Below are positions 16,635 to 25,006 of a stretch of 64,000 nucleotides of DNA, in pieces. Position 1 is the first letter of the stretch. Each line of letters begins with the position of its first letter. The notes below the pieces were generated by a model. It was not told the origin of the DNA, ran no database searches, and saw only the letters and a program-made list of their open reading frames with translations. Origin of the DNA: VGCC01 sp964495555 (lineage in GTDB: Bacteria; Actinomycetota; Actinomycetes; S36-B12); contig CAZBWA010000002.1 in the NCBI GenBank assembly GCA_964495555.1, positions 1-64,000 on the forward strand. Reading direction: 5' to 3'. A program made the translations under genes and the position numbers.

Positions 16635-17830
16635 GCGTCGCCCCGCCGACCTCCTCCACGGCCCTCTTTCGACTCGGGACCTGGCTGCGACACCCGCTCA
16701 GCACCTATTACCTGATCATCGGCACCGCGGTCCTGCTGCTCGGGCTGGGGCTGGTCATGGTGCTTTCCGCGTCCAGCATCGAGAGCGTCCGCGTCTTCGG
16801 CTCTCCCTACACCCTGGTCCAGCGCCAGGCGCTCTTCGCCGTCGCCGGCGTGATCGCGATGTACTTCGCCGCGAGGACCTCCATCGAGTTCTGGCGTGCC
16901 TTCGCCTGGCCCCTGTTGCTGGTATCCGTCGCCCTGCTGATCCTCGTGCTCTTCATCGGCGTCGAAGTCGCCGGGCAGCGCAACTGGATCGACATCATCG
17001 GTCCCTTCCGACTGCAACCCAGTGAGTTCGCGAAATTGGCCCTGGTCGTCTGGGGTGCGGATGTGCTCACGCGACGTCGCGATGCGGTCCCGACGTGGAA
17101 CACGCTCCTCGTTCCGCTCGTCCCCGTGGCCGGCATCATGATGATCCTGGTCCTCCTCGAGGGCGACTTCGGGAACACGGTCATGCTCGCGGCGATCATG
17201 GCCGGAATGCTCTTCGCCGCGGGGGTCCCACTGAGGTTCTTCGCTGCTCTGGGCGCGATCGGTGCGGTGGGCATCTTCCTGTTGACACTCGCTGCCCCCT
17301 ACCGCATGGAGCGGTTCACATCCTGGCTGGATCCGTCGGCCGATCGGCTGGGCTACGGATGGCAGATCACGCAGGGCCAGTACGCCCTCGGGACGGGGGG
17401 ATGGTGGGGCGTCGGACTCGGCGCGAGCCGCGAGAAGTGGGGATCGCTCCCGGAAGCGCACACCGATTTCATCTTCCCCGTCATCGGTGAGGAACTGGGA
17501 TTGGTGGGGACCCTCTCGGTGCTCCTGCTGTTCGGGCTCCTCGCGTTCGCGATCTTCCGGTTGAGTCGCACAACGCAGGATCCCTTCGTGCGTATGGCGT
17601 CCGCCGGCGTGGGCGCCTGGATCGTGATCCAGGCCGTGGTCAATATCGGCGGGGTCCTGGGTCTCATGCCGATCACGGGCGTGCCTCTCCCGCTGGTGTC
17701 CTACGGCGGGTCATCGTTGGTTCCGACGCTGACGGCCTTGGGCATGGTGCTGGCCTTCGCGCGTAACGAGCCGGGTGCCCGTCGGGCCCTCCGCCGTCGA
17801 TCCACTGCCGAAGCCATGCGGAAGAGGTGA
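16631..17830 (+). CDS. ftsW: Septal glycosyltransferase FtsW (SEDS family)
   Basis: 399 residues from GTG 16631, overlapping the murD stop as GTGA. It is a polytopic SEDS protein with about ten helices. Motifs include LVMVLSASSIES in the first helix, GQRNWIDIIGPFRLQPSEFAKLA, GDFGNTVMLAAIMAGMLF, AHTDFIFPVIGEELG and the closing VPLPLVSYGGSS. It polymerises lipid II at the septum together with FtsI. The basic C-terminal tail (RRALRRRSTAEAMRKR) is cytoplasmic. Confidence 0.96.
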   Translation: MSVAPPTSSTALFRLGTWLRHPLSTYYLIIGTAVLLLGLGLVMVLSASSIESVRVFGSPYTLVQRQALFAVAGVIAMYFAARTSIEFWRAFAWPLLLVSVALLILVLFIGVEVAGQRNWIDIIGPFRLQPSEFAKLALVVWGADVLTRRRDAVPTWNTLLVPLVPVAGIMMILVLLEGDFGNTVMLAAIMAGMLFAAGVPLRFFAALGAIGAVGIFLLTLAAPYRMERFTSWLDPSADRLGYGWQITQGQYALGTGGWWGVGLGASREKWGSLPEAHTDFIFPVIGEELGLVGTLSVLLLFGLLAFAIFRLSRTTQDPFVRMASAGVGAWIVIQAVVNIGGVLGLMPITGVPLPLVSYGGSSLVPTLTALGMVLAFARNEPGARRALRRRSTAEAMRKR

Positions 17831-17839
17831 CGTGAGCGC

Positions 17840-18910
17840 GTGCACGTCGTCATGGCTGCAGGTGGGACTGCGGGACACATCGAACCTGCCGTGAACACCG
17901 CCGACACGTTGCGGCGACTCCGGCCCGATGCGACGGTCACCTTCCTCGGATCCGATCGCGGACTGGAGAACTCCCTCGTCCCGGCGCGGGGGTACCCGTT
18001 GGTGACGGTCCCATCCGTCCCGATGCCACGAGGACTCGATGCGCGTGCCGTACGCGTCCCCGGTGCACTGGTCGCCTCCGTGCGCGCCTCCCGGCGCGCG
18101 TTGCGGGAGCTCCGCGCCGATGTCGTCGTCGGGTTCGGCGGATACGTCGCGGGACCGGCCTACCTGGCCGCGCGTGCGGAGGGGATTCCACTGATCGTGC
18201 ACGAGGCCAATGCACGTCCAGGATGGGCCAATCGCCTGGGTGCGCGGCTCACCCCGCACGTCGCAGCGGTGCGCGCGGGAGATCTACCGCATGCGCGGGC
18301 GGTCGGCATGCCTGTGCGCGGCTCGATCCGCGATCTCGACCGGGCCGCGATGGCCGCCGAGGCCCGTCGCGAGTTGGGCCTGGAGGGACCGACGCTGCTC
18401 GTCTTCGGCGGCAGTCAGGGTGCACGGCGCCTGAACGAACTCGTCGCCGCCTGCCTCGACGATTGGCAGGGCGCGGGCATCGATGTGATCCATGTCTACG
18501 GAGCGGCGAACGTCGCACCGACGCCGCGCCCGGGCTACGTCCCGATCCCGTTCTCCGACCGCATGGATCTCTTGTATGCCGCAGCGGACCTGGTGGTCTG
18601 CCGCGCTGGCGCGATGACTTGTGCGGAGGTGGCCACGGTGGGCCTCCCCGCGATCTACATCCCGCTGCCCGTCGGGAACGGGGAGCAGGAGCTCAACGCG
18701 CTCCCGGTCGTGCGGGATGGTGGTGGAGTGCTGATCCGCGATCAGGATGTGACCGTGCCCTGGCTCGTGGACCAGGTGGTGACGCTCATGGGCGATGAGC
18801 CTCGGCGCGCGGAGATGGGTCGCGCGGCGAGTGCCCACGGGTCGCGCAACGCCGATGAGGTCATGGCGCGCTGGATCATCGATGTGGCCGAGGAGAGCGG
18901 GGTGTCATGA
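17840..18910 (+). CDS. murG: Lipid II-forming GlcNAc transferase MurG
   Basis: 356 residues of GT28 fold. It has the N-terminal GGTAGHIEPA loop (residues 8-17), VVVGFGGYVAGPAYLAA, HEANARPGWANRLGAR, the second-domain GGSQGARRLNELV (about residues 195-207), and RAGAMTCAEVATVGLPAIYIPLP for UDP-GlcNAc binding. It converts lipid I to lipid II on the inner face of the membrane. GTG 17840 is used; a ribosome site is not obvious but ftsW ends only 9 nt upstream. It overlaps murC by 4 nt. Confidence 0.95.
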   Translation: MHVVMAAGGTAGHIEPAVNTADTLRRLRPDATVTFLGSDRGLENSLVPARGYPLVTVPSVPMPRGLDARAVRVPGALVASVRASRRALRELRADVVVGFGGYVAGPAYLAARAEGIPLIVHEANARPGWANRLGARLTPHVAAVRAGDLPHARAVGMPVRGSIRDLDRAAMAAEARRELGLEGPTLLVFGGSQGARRLNELVAACLDDWQGAGIDVIHVYGAANVAPTPRPGYVPIPFSDRMDLLYAAADLVVCRAGAMTCAEVATVGLPAIYIPLPVGNGEQELNALPVVRDGGGVLIRDQDVTVPWLVDQVVTLMGDEPRRAEMGRAASAHGSRNADEVMARWIIDVAEESGVS

Positions 18911-20310
18911 CCGATCCCCTCGATTTCGGTCGCACCCACATCATGGGCCTCGGTGGCGCGGGGATGTCGGGCATCGGTCGCATCCTCGTCGCCCGCGGCG
19001 TCGAGGTCACCGGATGCGATGCGAAGGACTCTCGTCGCCTGAGCGCCCTGCGCGCCCTCGGAGTCGGTGCGTCCGTCGGTCACGATCCTGCGCACCTCGA
19101 AGGCATCGACACCGTGATCCTCTCGACCGCCATCCCCACCGGGCATCCCGAGGTGGAGCACGCTCGCGCATCCGGGCTCCGGGTGCTGTCACGCGCGGAG
19201 GCGCTCGCAGCACTCGTGGCCGGATATCGCGGGGTCGCCGTCGCGGGCACCCATGGCAAGACCACGACCACGTCGATGATCACGGTGATCCTGCAGCACT
19301 GCGGCCTGGACCCTACGTTCGTCATCGGAAGCGAGCTGAACGAGACGGGGGCGAATGCGCATCAGGGAAGCGGCGTGCACTTCGTCGTCGAGGCCGATGA
19401 GAGCGACGGCTCCTTTCTCGCCCTGCCCGCGCAGGCCGGGATCATCACCAATGTCGAACCCGACCATCTGAATCATTGGGGGACGTTCGAGGCGTTGGAG
19501 TCCGCTTTCGACGAGTTCGTCACGGGCATATGCGATCGGGACGGGTTCGTCGTCGTCTGCGTCGACGATCCTGGGGGGCGTCGATTGGCCGACCGCGCTC
19601 TGGCACGTGGCATGGATGTCCGGACCTACGGAGCGGATCCGGGTGCCGACGTCCGCATGGTCGACCCCGTGGTCGGGGAGGCCGGCTGGAGCTTCGATGC
19701 CGTGCAGGACGGCGTGCGTCTGGGCCGGGTGACGCTGTCGGTTCCCGGACGGCACAACGCCTTGAATGCGCTGGGTGCGATCGCGGTATGTCGCGGCCTG
19801 GGGTGCGCCACGGGGGATGTGATCGACGGCCTCGCGACCTTCTCCGGCACGCGTCGACGGTTCGACTACCGGGGATCGGCAGGCGGAGTGCGGGTCTACG
19901 ACGACTACGCCCACCATCCCACCGAGATCACCGCGACCCTGCGTGCGGCGCGCGAGGTCGTCGGCGAGGGCCGCATCATCGTCGCGTTTCAGGCGCACCA
20001 CTACTACCGCACGGCCCTCTTCGTCCGCGAATTCGGTGAGGCGCTGGGTCTGGCCGATGTGGTCGTGGTCCTCGAGGTCTTCGCCCCGGGGGAGACGCCG
20101 ATCCCGGGGGCCAGTGGGCAGACCATGGCCACCCATGTCCCCCTCGATCCCGCCGACGTCATCTTCGAGCCGTCCTGGTCGTCCGTGACCGAGCACCTGG
20201 TCGCCCGAGCCCGTCCCGGCGACATCGTCATGACGCTGGGCGCGGGTGACATCGGGATGCTCGCCGTGGAGGTGCTGGACCGTCTCCGTGCAGTGGATGG
20301 AACAGCGTGA
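18907..20310 (+). CDS. murC: UDP-MurNAc-L-alanine ligase MurC
   Basis: 467 residues. Motifs are HIMGLGGAGMSGIGRIL (residues 12-28), VAGTHGKTTTTSM (ATP loop, about residues 114-126), VVEADESDGSFL, NVEPDHLNHWGTF, PGRHNALNALGAI, YDDYAHHPTEITATL and FQAHHYYRT. It adds the first L-Ala to UDP-MurNAc. Order murG-murC-ftsQ-ftsZ is standard for actinobacteria. It is coupled on both sides by 4-nt overlaps. Confidence 0.97.
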   Translation: MTDPLDFGRTHIMGLGGAGMSGIGRILVARGVEVTGCDAKDSRRLSALRALGVGASVGHDPAHLEGIDTVILSTAIPTGHPEVEHARASGLRVLSRAEALAALVAGYRGVAVAGTHGKTTTTSMITVILQHCGLDPTFVIGSELNETGANAHQGSGVHFVVEADESDGSFLALPAQAGIITNVEPDHLNHWGTFEALESAFDEFVTGICDRDGFVVVCVDDPGGRRLADRALARGMDVRTYGADPGADVRMVDPVVGEAGWSFDAVQDGVRLGRVTLSVPGRHNALNALGAIAVCRGLGCATGDVIDGLATFSGTRRRFDYRGSAGGVRVYDDYAHHPTEITATLRAAREVVGEGRIIVAFQAHHYYRTALFVREFGEALGLADVVVVLEVFAPGETPIPGASGQTMATHVPLDPADVIFEPSWSSVTEHLVARARPGDIVMTLGAGDIGMLAVEVLDRLRAVDGTA

Positions 20311-21017
20311 CGCGACGTCGGATCGTCACCCTCGGAGTTCTCGCGCTGGTCGTTCTGGCCGCGGCGGGCGCGGTCTATGCGGTGTGGTTCTCGACGCTAT
20401 TGAATGTCGATCGTGTCCGAGTGATCGGCGCGGCCACGGCGCACGAGTCCGAGGTTGTTACAGCCGCCACGATCCCCGTCGGAGCTCCGATCGCACGGAT
20501 CGATGTCGCCTCGGTGGCCCAGCGCGTCTCGGCGATCCCGTGGGTGAAGTCCGTGGACGTGCGTCGCGGGTGGCCCAGCGAGATCGTCATCGCCGTCACC
20601 GAGCGCGAGGCGGTGGCGCGGAAACCGAGTCCCGATGGTGCGCAGGGTGTCGATGCCGAGGGAGTGGTGTTTGCGACCCAGACCGAGCTGCCCTCGGATC
20701 TCGTCGTGGTGACCGCGGAGGGCCCCGCACTCGTGGCCAGCGTGCAGGTGCTGCAGGCGCTTCCGACGGAGATCAAGGATCGCGTTACGCGCATCGCGGC
20801 GACCACGCGTGACGACGTGCGACTGCACTTGAAGTCAGGATCCATCGTGCGCTGGGGGAGTGCGCAGGAGCCGGAGTTCAAAGCACAGGTACTGCTGGCA
20901 CTGCTCCCACGTCGGGCGCGGGTCTACGACGTCAGTGCGCCCCAGCTGCCCACCACGTTGCAGGAGAACCCCAAGAAGCGCGGATCGGCGACCCCGCAGC
21001 CTTCGACCTCTCCTTGA
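20307..21017 (+). CDS. ftsQ: Cell division protein FtsQ
   Basis: 236 residues: a short basic N-terminus (MTRRR), one membrane helix at about residues 7-27, a POTRA domain beginning LLNVDRVRVIGA and running to AVTEREAVA, then the FtsQ-type beta domain (VDAEGVVFA). The C-terminal 20 residues are Lys/Pro/Ser rich. FtsQ is the scaffold for FtsL/FtsI/FtsW at the septum. GTG 20307 overlaps the murC stop. Confidence 0.93.
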   Translation: MTRRRIVTLGVLALVVLAAAGAVYAVWFSTLLNVDRVRVIGAATAHESEVVTAATIPVGAPIARIDVASVAQRVSAIPWVKSVDVRRGWPSEIVIAVTEREAVARKPSPDGAQGVDAEGVVFATQTELPSDLVVVTAEGPALVASVQVLQALPTEIKDRVTRIAATTRDDVRLHLKSGSIVRWGSAQEPEFKAQVLLALLPRRARVYDVSAPQLPTTLQENPKKRGSATPQPSTSP

Positions 21018-21228
21018 GAGTTGTCCGCATTTTTCGGCTGACTCACGGGGAATTCGCACATTTTCTGCGATTGGGAGCCCCCTCGCCTTGCGCTCCGGAG
21101 GGGTGAGCCCCTACCCTCCCGCCGGCTCGGACCGGCACTTTTCTCAGCCTCGACTTGAGGTTGAGACTCCGGGCCACCGGAGTCGTCGGGCCCCCTCCCG
21201 TCGACGCGAACGAAAGGACGAGCGCACC
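21018..21228 (+). promoter_or_regulatory. ftsQ-ftsZ intergenic region with likely ftsZ promoter
   Basis: At 211 bp this is the longest gap in the window. The first 60 bp are AT-richer than the surroundings. A TACCCT at 21112-21117 is a possible -10 with a start near 21124. Two small hairpins are visible: AGGGG/CCCCT at 21099-21112 with a TGAG loop, and GCCGG/CCGGC at 21121-21136 followed by ACTTTTCTC. Downstream, CTCGACTTGAGGTTGAG resembles the motif common just before actinobacterial ftsZ. GAAAGGACG near 21212-21220 is the ribosome site for ftsZ. Extra ftsZ promoters here are usual in actinobacteria; none is proven. Confidence 0.45.
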
Positions 21229-22332
21229 GTGGCCGCTCCGCAGAACTATCTGGCAGTCATCAAGGTCGTCGGTATCGGCGGCGGTGGTGTGAACGCCGTG
21301 AATCGCATGATCGAGGTCGGATTGAAGGGCGTGGAGTTCATCGCCATCAACACCGACGCCCAGGCGTTGCTCATGAGCGACGCGGACGTCAAGCTCGACA
21401 TCGGGCGCGAACTCACGCGCGGACTCGGTGCTGGTGCGAACCCCGAGGTGGGTCGCAAGGCAGCGGAGGATCATCTCGAGGAGATCGAGGAGGTGCTGCG
21501 CGGCGCCGACATGGTCTTCGTGACCGCGGGCGAGGGCGGTGGCACCGGCACCGGTGGCGCGCCGATCGTGGCACGGGTCGCACGCTCCCTCGGTGCGCTG
21601 ACCATCGGTGTGGTGACGCGGCCATTCGGGTTCGAGGGTCGTCGTCGCGCGAGTCAGGCCGACAACGGCGTGGAGGATCTGCGGGCCGAGGTCGACACCC
21701 TCATCGTCATCCCGAACGATCGACTCCTCTCCCTGGCCGACCGCGAGATCAGCGTCGTGGACGCCTTCCGTCAGGCCGACCATGTCCTCCTGCAGGGCGT
21801 ATCCGGCATCACCGACCTCATCACCACCCCCGGTCTCATCAACCTGGACTTCGCGGACGTCAAGAGCGTCATGCACGGTGCCGGCTCGGCGCTCATGGGC
21901 ATCGGCTCGTCGCGTGGCGAGGACCGAGCGGTCCAGGCCGCGGAGAAGGCCATCTCGAGCCCGCTCCTCGAGGCGGGGATCGACGGCGCGCACGGCGTGC
22001 TGCTGTCGGTGTCGGGTGGCAGCGACCTCGGTCTGTTCGAGATCAACGAGGCGGCTCGCCTCGTCAGTGATGCCGCGCATCCGGATGCCAACATCATCTT
22101 CGGCGCCGTCATCGACGACACGCTCGGCGACGAAGTGCGCGTGACGGTGATCGCAGCCGGCTTCGATGGCGGTGAGCCCCCGGCGCGTAAGGCGCAGGCT
22201 CGACGCGTCGACGTCGAAGGTACCGGTGAGATCCCGGTCGTGGGCACCACGACGGGTCCCATCACCAAGCCGCGCACGCTCGTCTTCGACAGCACCGACG
22301 ACGACCTCGATGTCCCGGACTTCCTGAAGTAG
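21229..22332 (+). CDS. ftsZ: Tubulin-like division GTPase FtsZ
   Basis: 367 residues from GTG 21229, chosen for the GAAAGGA ribosome site and because the conserved N-terminus (AAPQNYLAVIKVVGIGGGG) starts there; the frame is open further upstream without support. The tubulin signature GGGTGTGGAPI lies near residues 103-113, with NTDAQAL, PNDRLL, and the T7 loop region GLINLDFADVK. The short variable linker ends in the conserved tail DDDLDVPDFLK, which docks SepF and other partners. Assembles the Z ring. Confidence 0.98.
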   Translation: MAAPQNYLAVIKVVGIGGGGVNAVNRMIEVGLKGVEFIAINTDAQALLMSDADVKLDIGRELTRGLGAGANPEVGRKAAEDHLEEIEEVLRGADMVFVTAGEGGGTGTGGAPIVARVARSLGALTIGVVTRPFGFEGRRRASQADNGVEDLRAEVDTLIVIPNDRLLSLADREISVVDAFRQADHVLLQGVSGITDLITTPGLINLDFADVKSVMHGAGSALMGIGSSRGEDRAVQAAEKAISSPLLEAGIDGAHGVLLSVSGGSDLGLFEINEAARLVSDAAHPDANIIFGAVIDDTLGDEVRVTVIAAGFDGGEPPARKAQARRVDVEGTGEIPVVGTTTGPITKPRTLVFDSTDDDLDVPDFLK

Positions 22333-22342
22333 CGCCTCGCGC

Positions 22343-23080
22343 GTGAGCCTTCCCCTTGCCAGCGGGTCCATCCCTCCGCTGGCACCTGGTGACCGTCCAG
22401 TGAACTGGGCGGTCACCGGTCGTTTCGGCGGTCGGAGCGCCGGTCCCTACGCCGACCTCAATCTGGCCGAGCACGTCGGTGATGACGTCGATGCGGTCCT
22501 CCACAACCGCGCGATGGTCGCGCGCTGGGCGGGGGTCTCGCAGGCGGCGTTCGTCCGGGCCGTCCATGGCGCGGGGGTTGCCTGGGTGGGACATGGCGAC
22601 GTGGTCCCCGAGGCCGATGCACTCCTCACCACGGAGGTCGGGCTGCCACTCGTCGCCCTGGGCGCGGATTGCGCCCTCATCGGGGTTGCGGCTCCCGGAG
22701 TCGTGGGTGTCGTGCACTGCGGGTGGCGAGGACTCGTCGCGGGAGTCATTCCCGCCGCCATCGGCGCAGTACGGGCGTATTCCGACGGCCCAGTCCTGGC
22801 CATCGTCGGTCCGTCGATCTGCGCGCGCTGCTACCCGGTCGGGAAAGAGTGCGTGACCGAGGTCCGCCGCGCCTGCCCGGAGGCCGTCCCCGATCCGACG
22901 CACGTCGACCTCCATGCAGGGGTACGCGCCCAACTCGCACGTGAGAATGTGCGCATCGAGGACCGGAGTTCCTGCACGTTCGAGTCCACCTCACTCTTCT
23001 CGCATCGACGTGATGCCCCCACGGGTCGCCATGGGCTGATGATGTGGCGCGCCGGTGATGTGGCGAGGATGGCTCCATGA
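22343..23080 (+). CDS. pgeF: Peptidoglycan editing factor PgeF (YfiH/laccase-domain family)
   Basis: 245 residues. The Cu-oxidase_4/YfiH family motifs are present: RAVHGAGVAWVG (about residues 73-84), LGADCALIGVAAPG, VHCGWRGLVAGV and IGPSICARCYPVG, giving the His/Cys/His metal-site residues. In E. coli the homologue removes mis-incorporated L-Ser from muropeptide precursors; other members act as purine nucleoside phosphorylases. It lies between ftsZ and yggS as in most actinobacteria. GTG 22343, 10 nt after ftsZ, has no clear ribosome site. Confidence 0.88.
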   Translation: MSLPLASGSIPPLAPGDRPVNWAVTGRFGGRSAGPYADLNLAEHVGDDVDAVLHNRAMVARWAGVSQAAFVRAVHGAGVAWVGHGDVVPEADALLTTEVGLPLVALGADCALIGVAAPGVVGVVHCGWRGLVAGVIPAAIGAVRAYSDGPVLAIVGPSICARCYPVGKECVTEVRRACPEAVPDPTHVDLHAGVRAQLARENVRIEDRSSCTFESTSLFSHRRDAPTGRHGLMMWRAGDVARMAP

Positions 23081-23772
23081 CGCGTGTCCAGGAAATCCAG
23101 GAGGGCCTCGATGAGGTTCGCGCGCGCATCACGCGAGCCTGCGACGCGGCCGGGCGCCCCGACGACGTCACCCTGATCGTGGTGACCAAGACCTTCCCAG
23201 CCTCCGACGTGCGAATCCTCGGCGAACTCGGAGTGACCGACGTGGGTGAGAACCGTCATCAGGAGGCCTCAGCCAAGGCACTCGAGTGCGCGGACCTGGA
23301 GTTGACCTGGCACATGATCGGTCAACTCCAGCGCAACAAGGCCGCGGCGGTGCGGACCTGGGCCGATGTCATCCAGACGATCGATCGTGGCGAGCTCGCC
23401 GATGCGGTGGGGCGCGCAGCACGCAACGCCGGATTAGTGCAGGACGTCCTCCTGCAGGTGAGTCTCGACGTCCCGGTTCGCGACGATCGCGGCGGCTGTG
23501 CTCCAGTGGACGTCGACGGACTGTGCGGCCGCATCGCGGCGGACCCGGGCCTGCGCCTGCGGGGCGTGATGGCCGTGGCCCCCTATCCGGGCGACCCCCA
23601 GGAGGCCTTTGCGCGCCTGGCGGAGGTCACTCAGCGCGTGCAGGCCCTCGTCCCCGCGGCGACGATGGTCTCGGCGGGCATGAGCGATGACCTGGAGGCG
23701 GCCATCGCCCATGGCGCGACACATGTCCGCGTGGGGAGCGCGGTGCTGGGAAGACGTCCTGCGCTGCAGTAG
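23077..23772 (+). CDS. yggS: Pyridoxal phosphate homeostasis protein YggS
   Basis: 231 residues of the PLPBP family: an alanine-racemase-like barrel with TLIVVTKTF containing the PLP Lys (Lys38), VGENRHQEA, WHMIGQLQRNKA, and the phosphate-binding SAGMSDDLEAAIAHGATHVRVGSAVLG at the end. It is a PLP carrier that balances vitamin B6 vitamers. It is ATGA-coupled to pgeF. Confidence 0.93.
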   Translation: MTRVQEIQEGLDEVRARITRACDAAGRPDDVTLIVVTKTFPASDVRILGELGVTDVGENRHQEASAKALECADLELTWHMIGQLQRNKAAAVRTWADVIQTIDRGELADAVGRAARNAGLVQDVLLQVSLDVPVRDDRGGCAPVDVDGLCGRIAADPGLRLRGVMAVAPYPGDPQEAFARLAEVTQRVQALVPAATMVSAGMSDDLEAAIAHGATHVRVGSAVLGRRPALQ

Positions 23773-23775
23773 CGT
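23770..23775 (+). promoter_or_regulatory. Possible -10 for sepF
   Basis: TAGCGT overlaps the yggS stop codon. It predicts a transcript start near 23782 and a 29-nt leader that carries the GGAGGGG ribosome site at 23800-23806 before sepF. No -35 is evident. Confidence 0.35.
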
Positions 23776-23810
23776 CTCAATGAGGAAATAGCGGATTCCG
23801 GAGGGGCAAC

Positions 23811-24338
23811 GTGGCAGGCGCATTGCGCAAGATGGCCGTCTACCTGGGCCTCGTGGAGGATGACGGCTACGAGGAGATCGACGAGTTCGAGGTCGAGGAG
23901 CGCGACACGCGCTCGCGCGGAAGCCGGCGCGGCTTCGCCCCCCAGTACGTCGACGAGTCCTCCGGCTACGGATCCTCGACCGTCCGCCCCATCCACGAAC
24001 CTCGGTCGGTCCGCACCCTGCGCGGGCAGGAGCCGCCCGAGCGCAGGCCCGCCCTCGACTTCTCCCGCATCGAGACCGTGCATCCCCGCTCGTACAACGA
24101 CGCCCGTCGCATCGGAGAGGACTTCCGCGACGGCGTCCCGGTCATCATGAACCTCGGGGAGATGGACGATGCCGACGCCAAGCGCATCATCGACTTCGCC
24201 GCGGGGTTGGTGTTCGGTCTACGAGGCTCCATCGAGCGGATCACGAACAAGGTGTTCCTCCTGTCACCGGCGAATGTCGATGTCGGTGATCAGGCGCGTG
24301 CTCAGGTCCAGGAGGACGGCTTCTTCAATCAGAGCTGA
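23811..24338 (+). CDS. sepF: Cell division protein SepF
   Basis: 175 residues. The amphipathic N-terminal membrane-binding helix (AGALRKMAVYLGLVED) is followed by an acidic/Arg-rich linker (residues 20-85), then the globular SepF core with VHPRSYNDARRIGEDFRDG, VIMNLGEMDDADAKRIIDFAAGL and NKVFLLSPANVDV. It anchors FtsZ to the membrane in actinobacteria, which lack FtsA. GGAGGGG precedes the GTG start. Confidence 0.96.
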   Translation: MAGALRKMAVYLGLVEDDGYEEIDEFEVEERDTRSRGSRRGFAPQYVDESSGYGSSTVRPIHEPRSVRTLRGQEPPERRPALDFSRIETVHPRSYNDARRIGEDFRDGVPVIMNLGEMDDADAKRIIDFAAGLVFGLRGSIERITNKVFLLSPANVDVGDQARAQVQEDGFFNQS

Positions 24339-24366
24339 TGCTGCGGATGATTGAGGAGGTGACGGT

Positions 24367-24651
24367 ATGAGCGCCATTGGTCAGATTCTCGCCACGATCC
24401 TGTGGCTCTACTGGCTCGTGCTCATCGGGCGGCTGATCTTCGACTTCATCGGGATCTTCGCCCGCGGGTGGCAGCCACGGGGACCCCTCCTCGTCATCGC
24501 CGAGGCCATCTTCACCATCACCGACCCGCCGATCCGGGCGATCCGGAGATTCGTGCCACCGATCCGGCTGGGGAGCGTGAGTTTCGACCTCGCATTCCTC
24601 ATCCTCATCATCGGCGTGCAGTTGCTCATCAACCTCGCCCTCATGCTCTAG
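24367..24651 (+). CDS. YggT family membrane protein
   Basis: 94 residues with two YggT-type hydrophobic segments (about residues 4-27 and 72-93), a central GWQPRGPLLVIAEAIFTITDPPIRAIRRFVPPIRLG with the family's PxxxxLRRxxPP-like signature. The family is implicated in membrane processes and osmotic tolerance, often near the Z ring genes. A strong GAGGAGGTG precedes ATG 24367. Confidence 0.9.
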   Translation: MSAIGQILATILWLYWLVLIGRLIFDFIGIFARGWQPRGPLLVIAEAIFTITDPPIRAIRRFVPPIRLGSVSFDLAFLILIIGVQLLINLALML

Positions 24652-24665
24652 AAGGGATCGGCGCC

Positions 24666-25001
24666 ATGACTCTCACTCCGGAGGATGTGCAGGCGGTTCG
24701 CTTCCGCACGTCGCGCATGCGCGCCGGCTACCGAATGGCCGACGTGGATGCGTTCCTCGACCAGGTGGCCGCCACGATCGAGGAACTGGCTAAGCAGGTG
24801 AAGCGCACCTCGGACTCCGAGGCAGTGTGGCGGGCGCAGGCCGAGCAGCTGCAGATCCGCTTGGCCGCACGCGATGCGGAGGTCGTCGCACGTGGTCACG
24901 ACACGATCCCCATCCCGCGGGACGGACTCGCCGACGTGACGGCAGCGCGTGAGCGTCTGCGCATGATCCTCGTCGAGCAGTTGCGCTTGCTCGACGAGTG
25001 A
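24666..25001 (+). CDS. Short DivIVA-domain protein
   Basis: 111 residues. The N-terminal DivIVA lipid-binding domain is clear: LTPEDVQAVRF (residues 3-13), RAGYRMADVDAFLDQVAATIEEL (18-40), then a coiled coil to residue 75. The protein ends soon after (VEQLRLLDE), whereas actinobacterial Wag31/DivIVA at this locus is usually 250 residues or more with a long C-terminal coil. The locus (after yggT) is that of divIVA, but the protein keeps only the membrane-binding module. Whether a full-length DivIVA exists elsewhere cannot be seen. Ribosome site AGAAGGGA. It ends 5 nt from the convergent ileS stop. Confidence 0.8.
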   Translation: MTLTPEDVQAVRFRTSRMRAGYRMADVDAFLDQVAATIEELAKQVKRTSDSEAVWRAQAEQLQIRLAARDAEVVARGHDTIPIPRDGLADVTAARERLRMILVEQLRLLDE

Positions 25002-25006
25002 GTCGG

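Noticed and set aside
21099..21136. Intrinsic terminator after ftsQ
   Set aside because: Two 5-bp hairpins exist but neither is followed by a proper U-run (ACCCTCCC and ACTTTTCTC), so termination is not supported.
22330..22342. Leaderless promoter for pgeF (TAGCGC 13 nt before GTG)
   Set aside because: The sixth base is C, not T, and the TAG is the ftsZ stop codon, so the match is probably chance.
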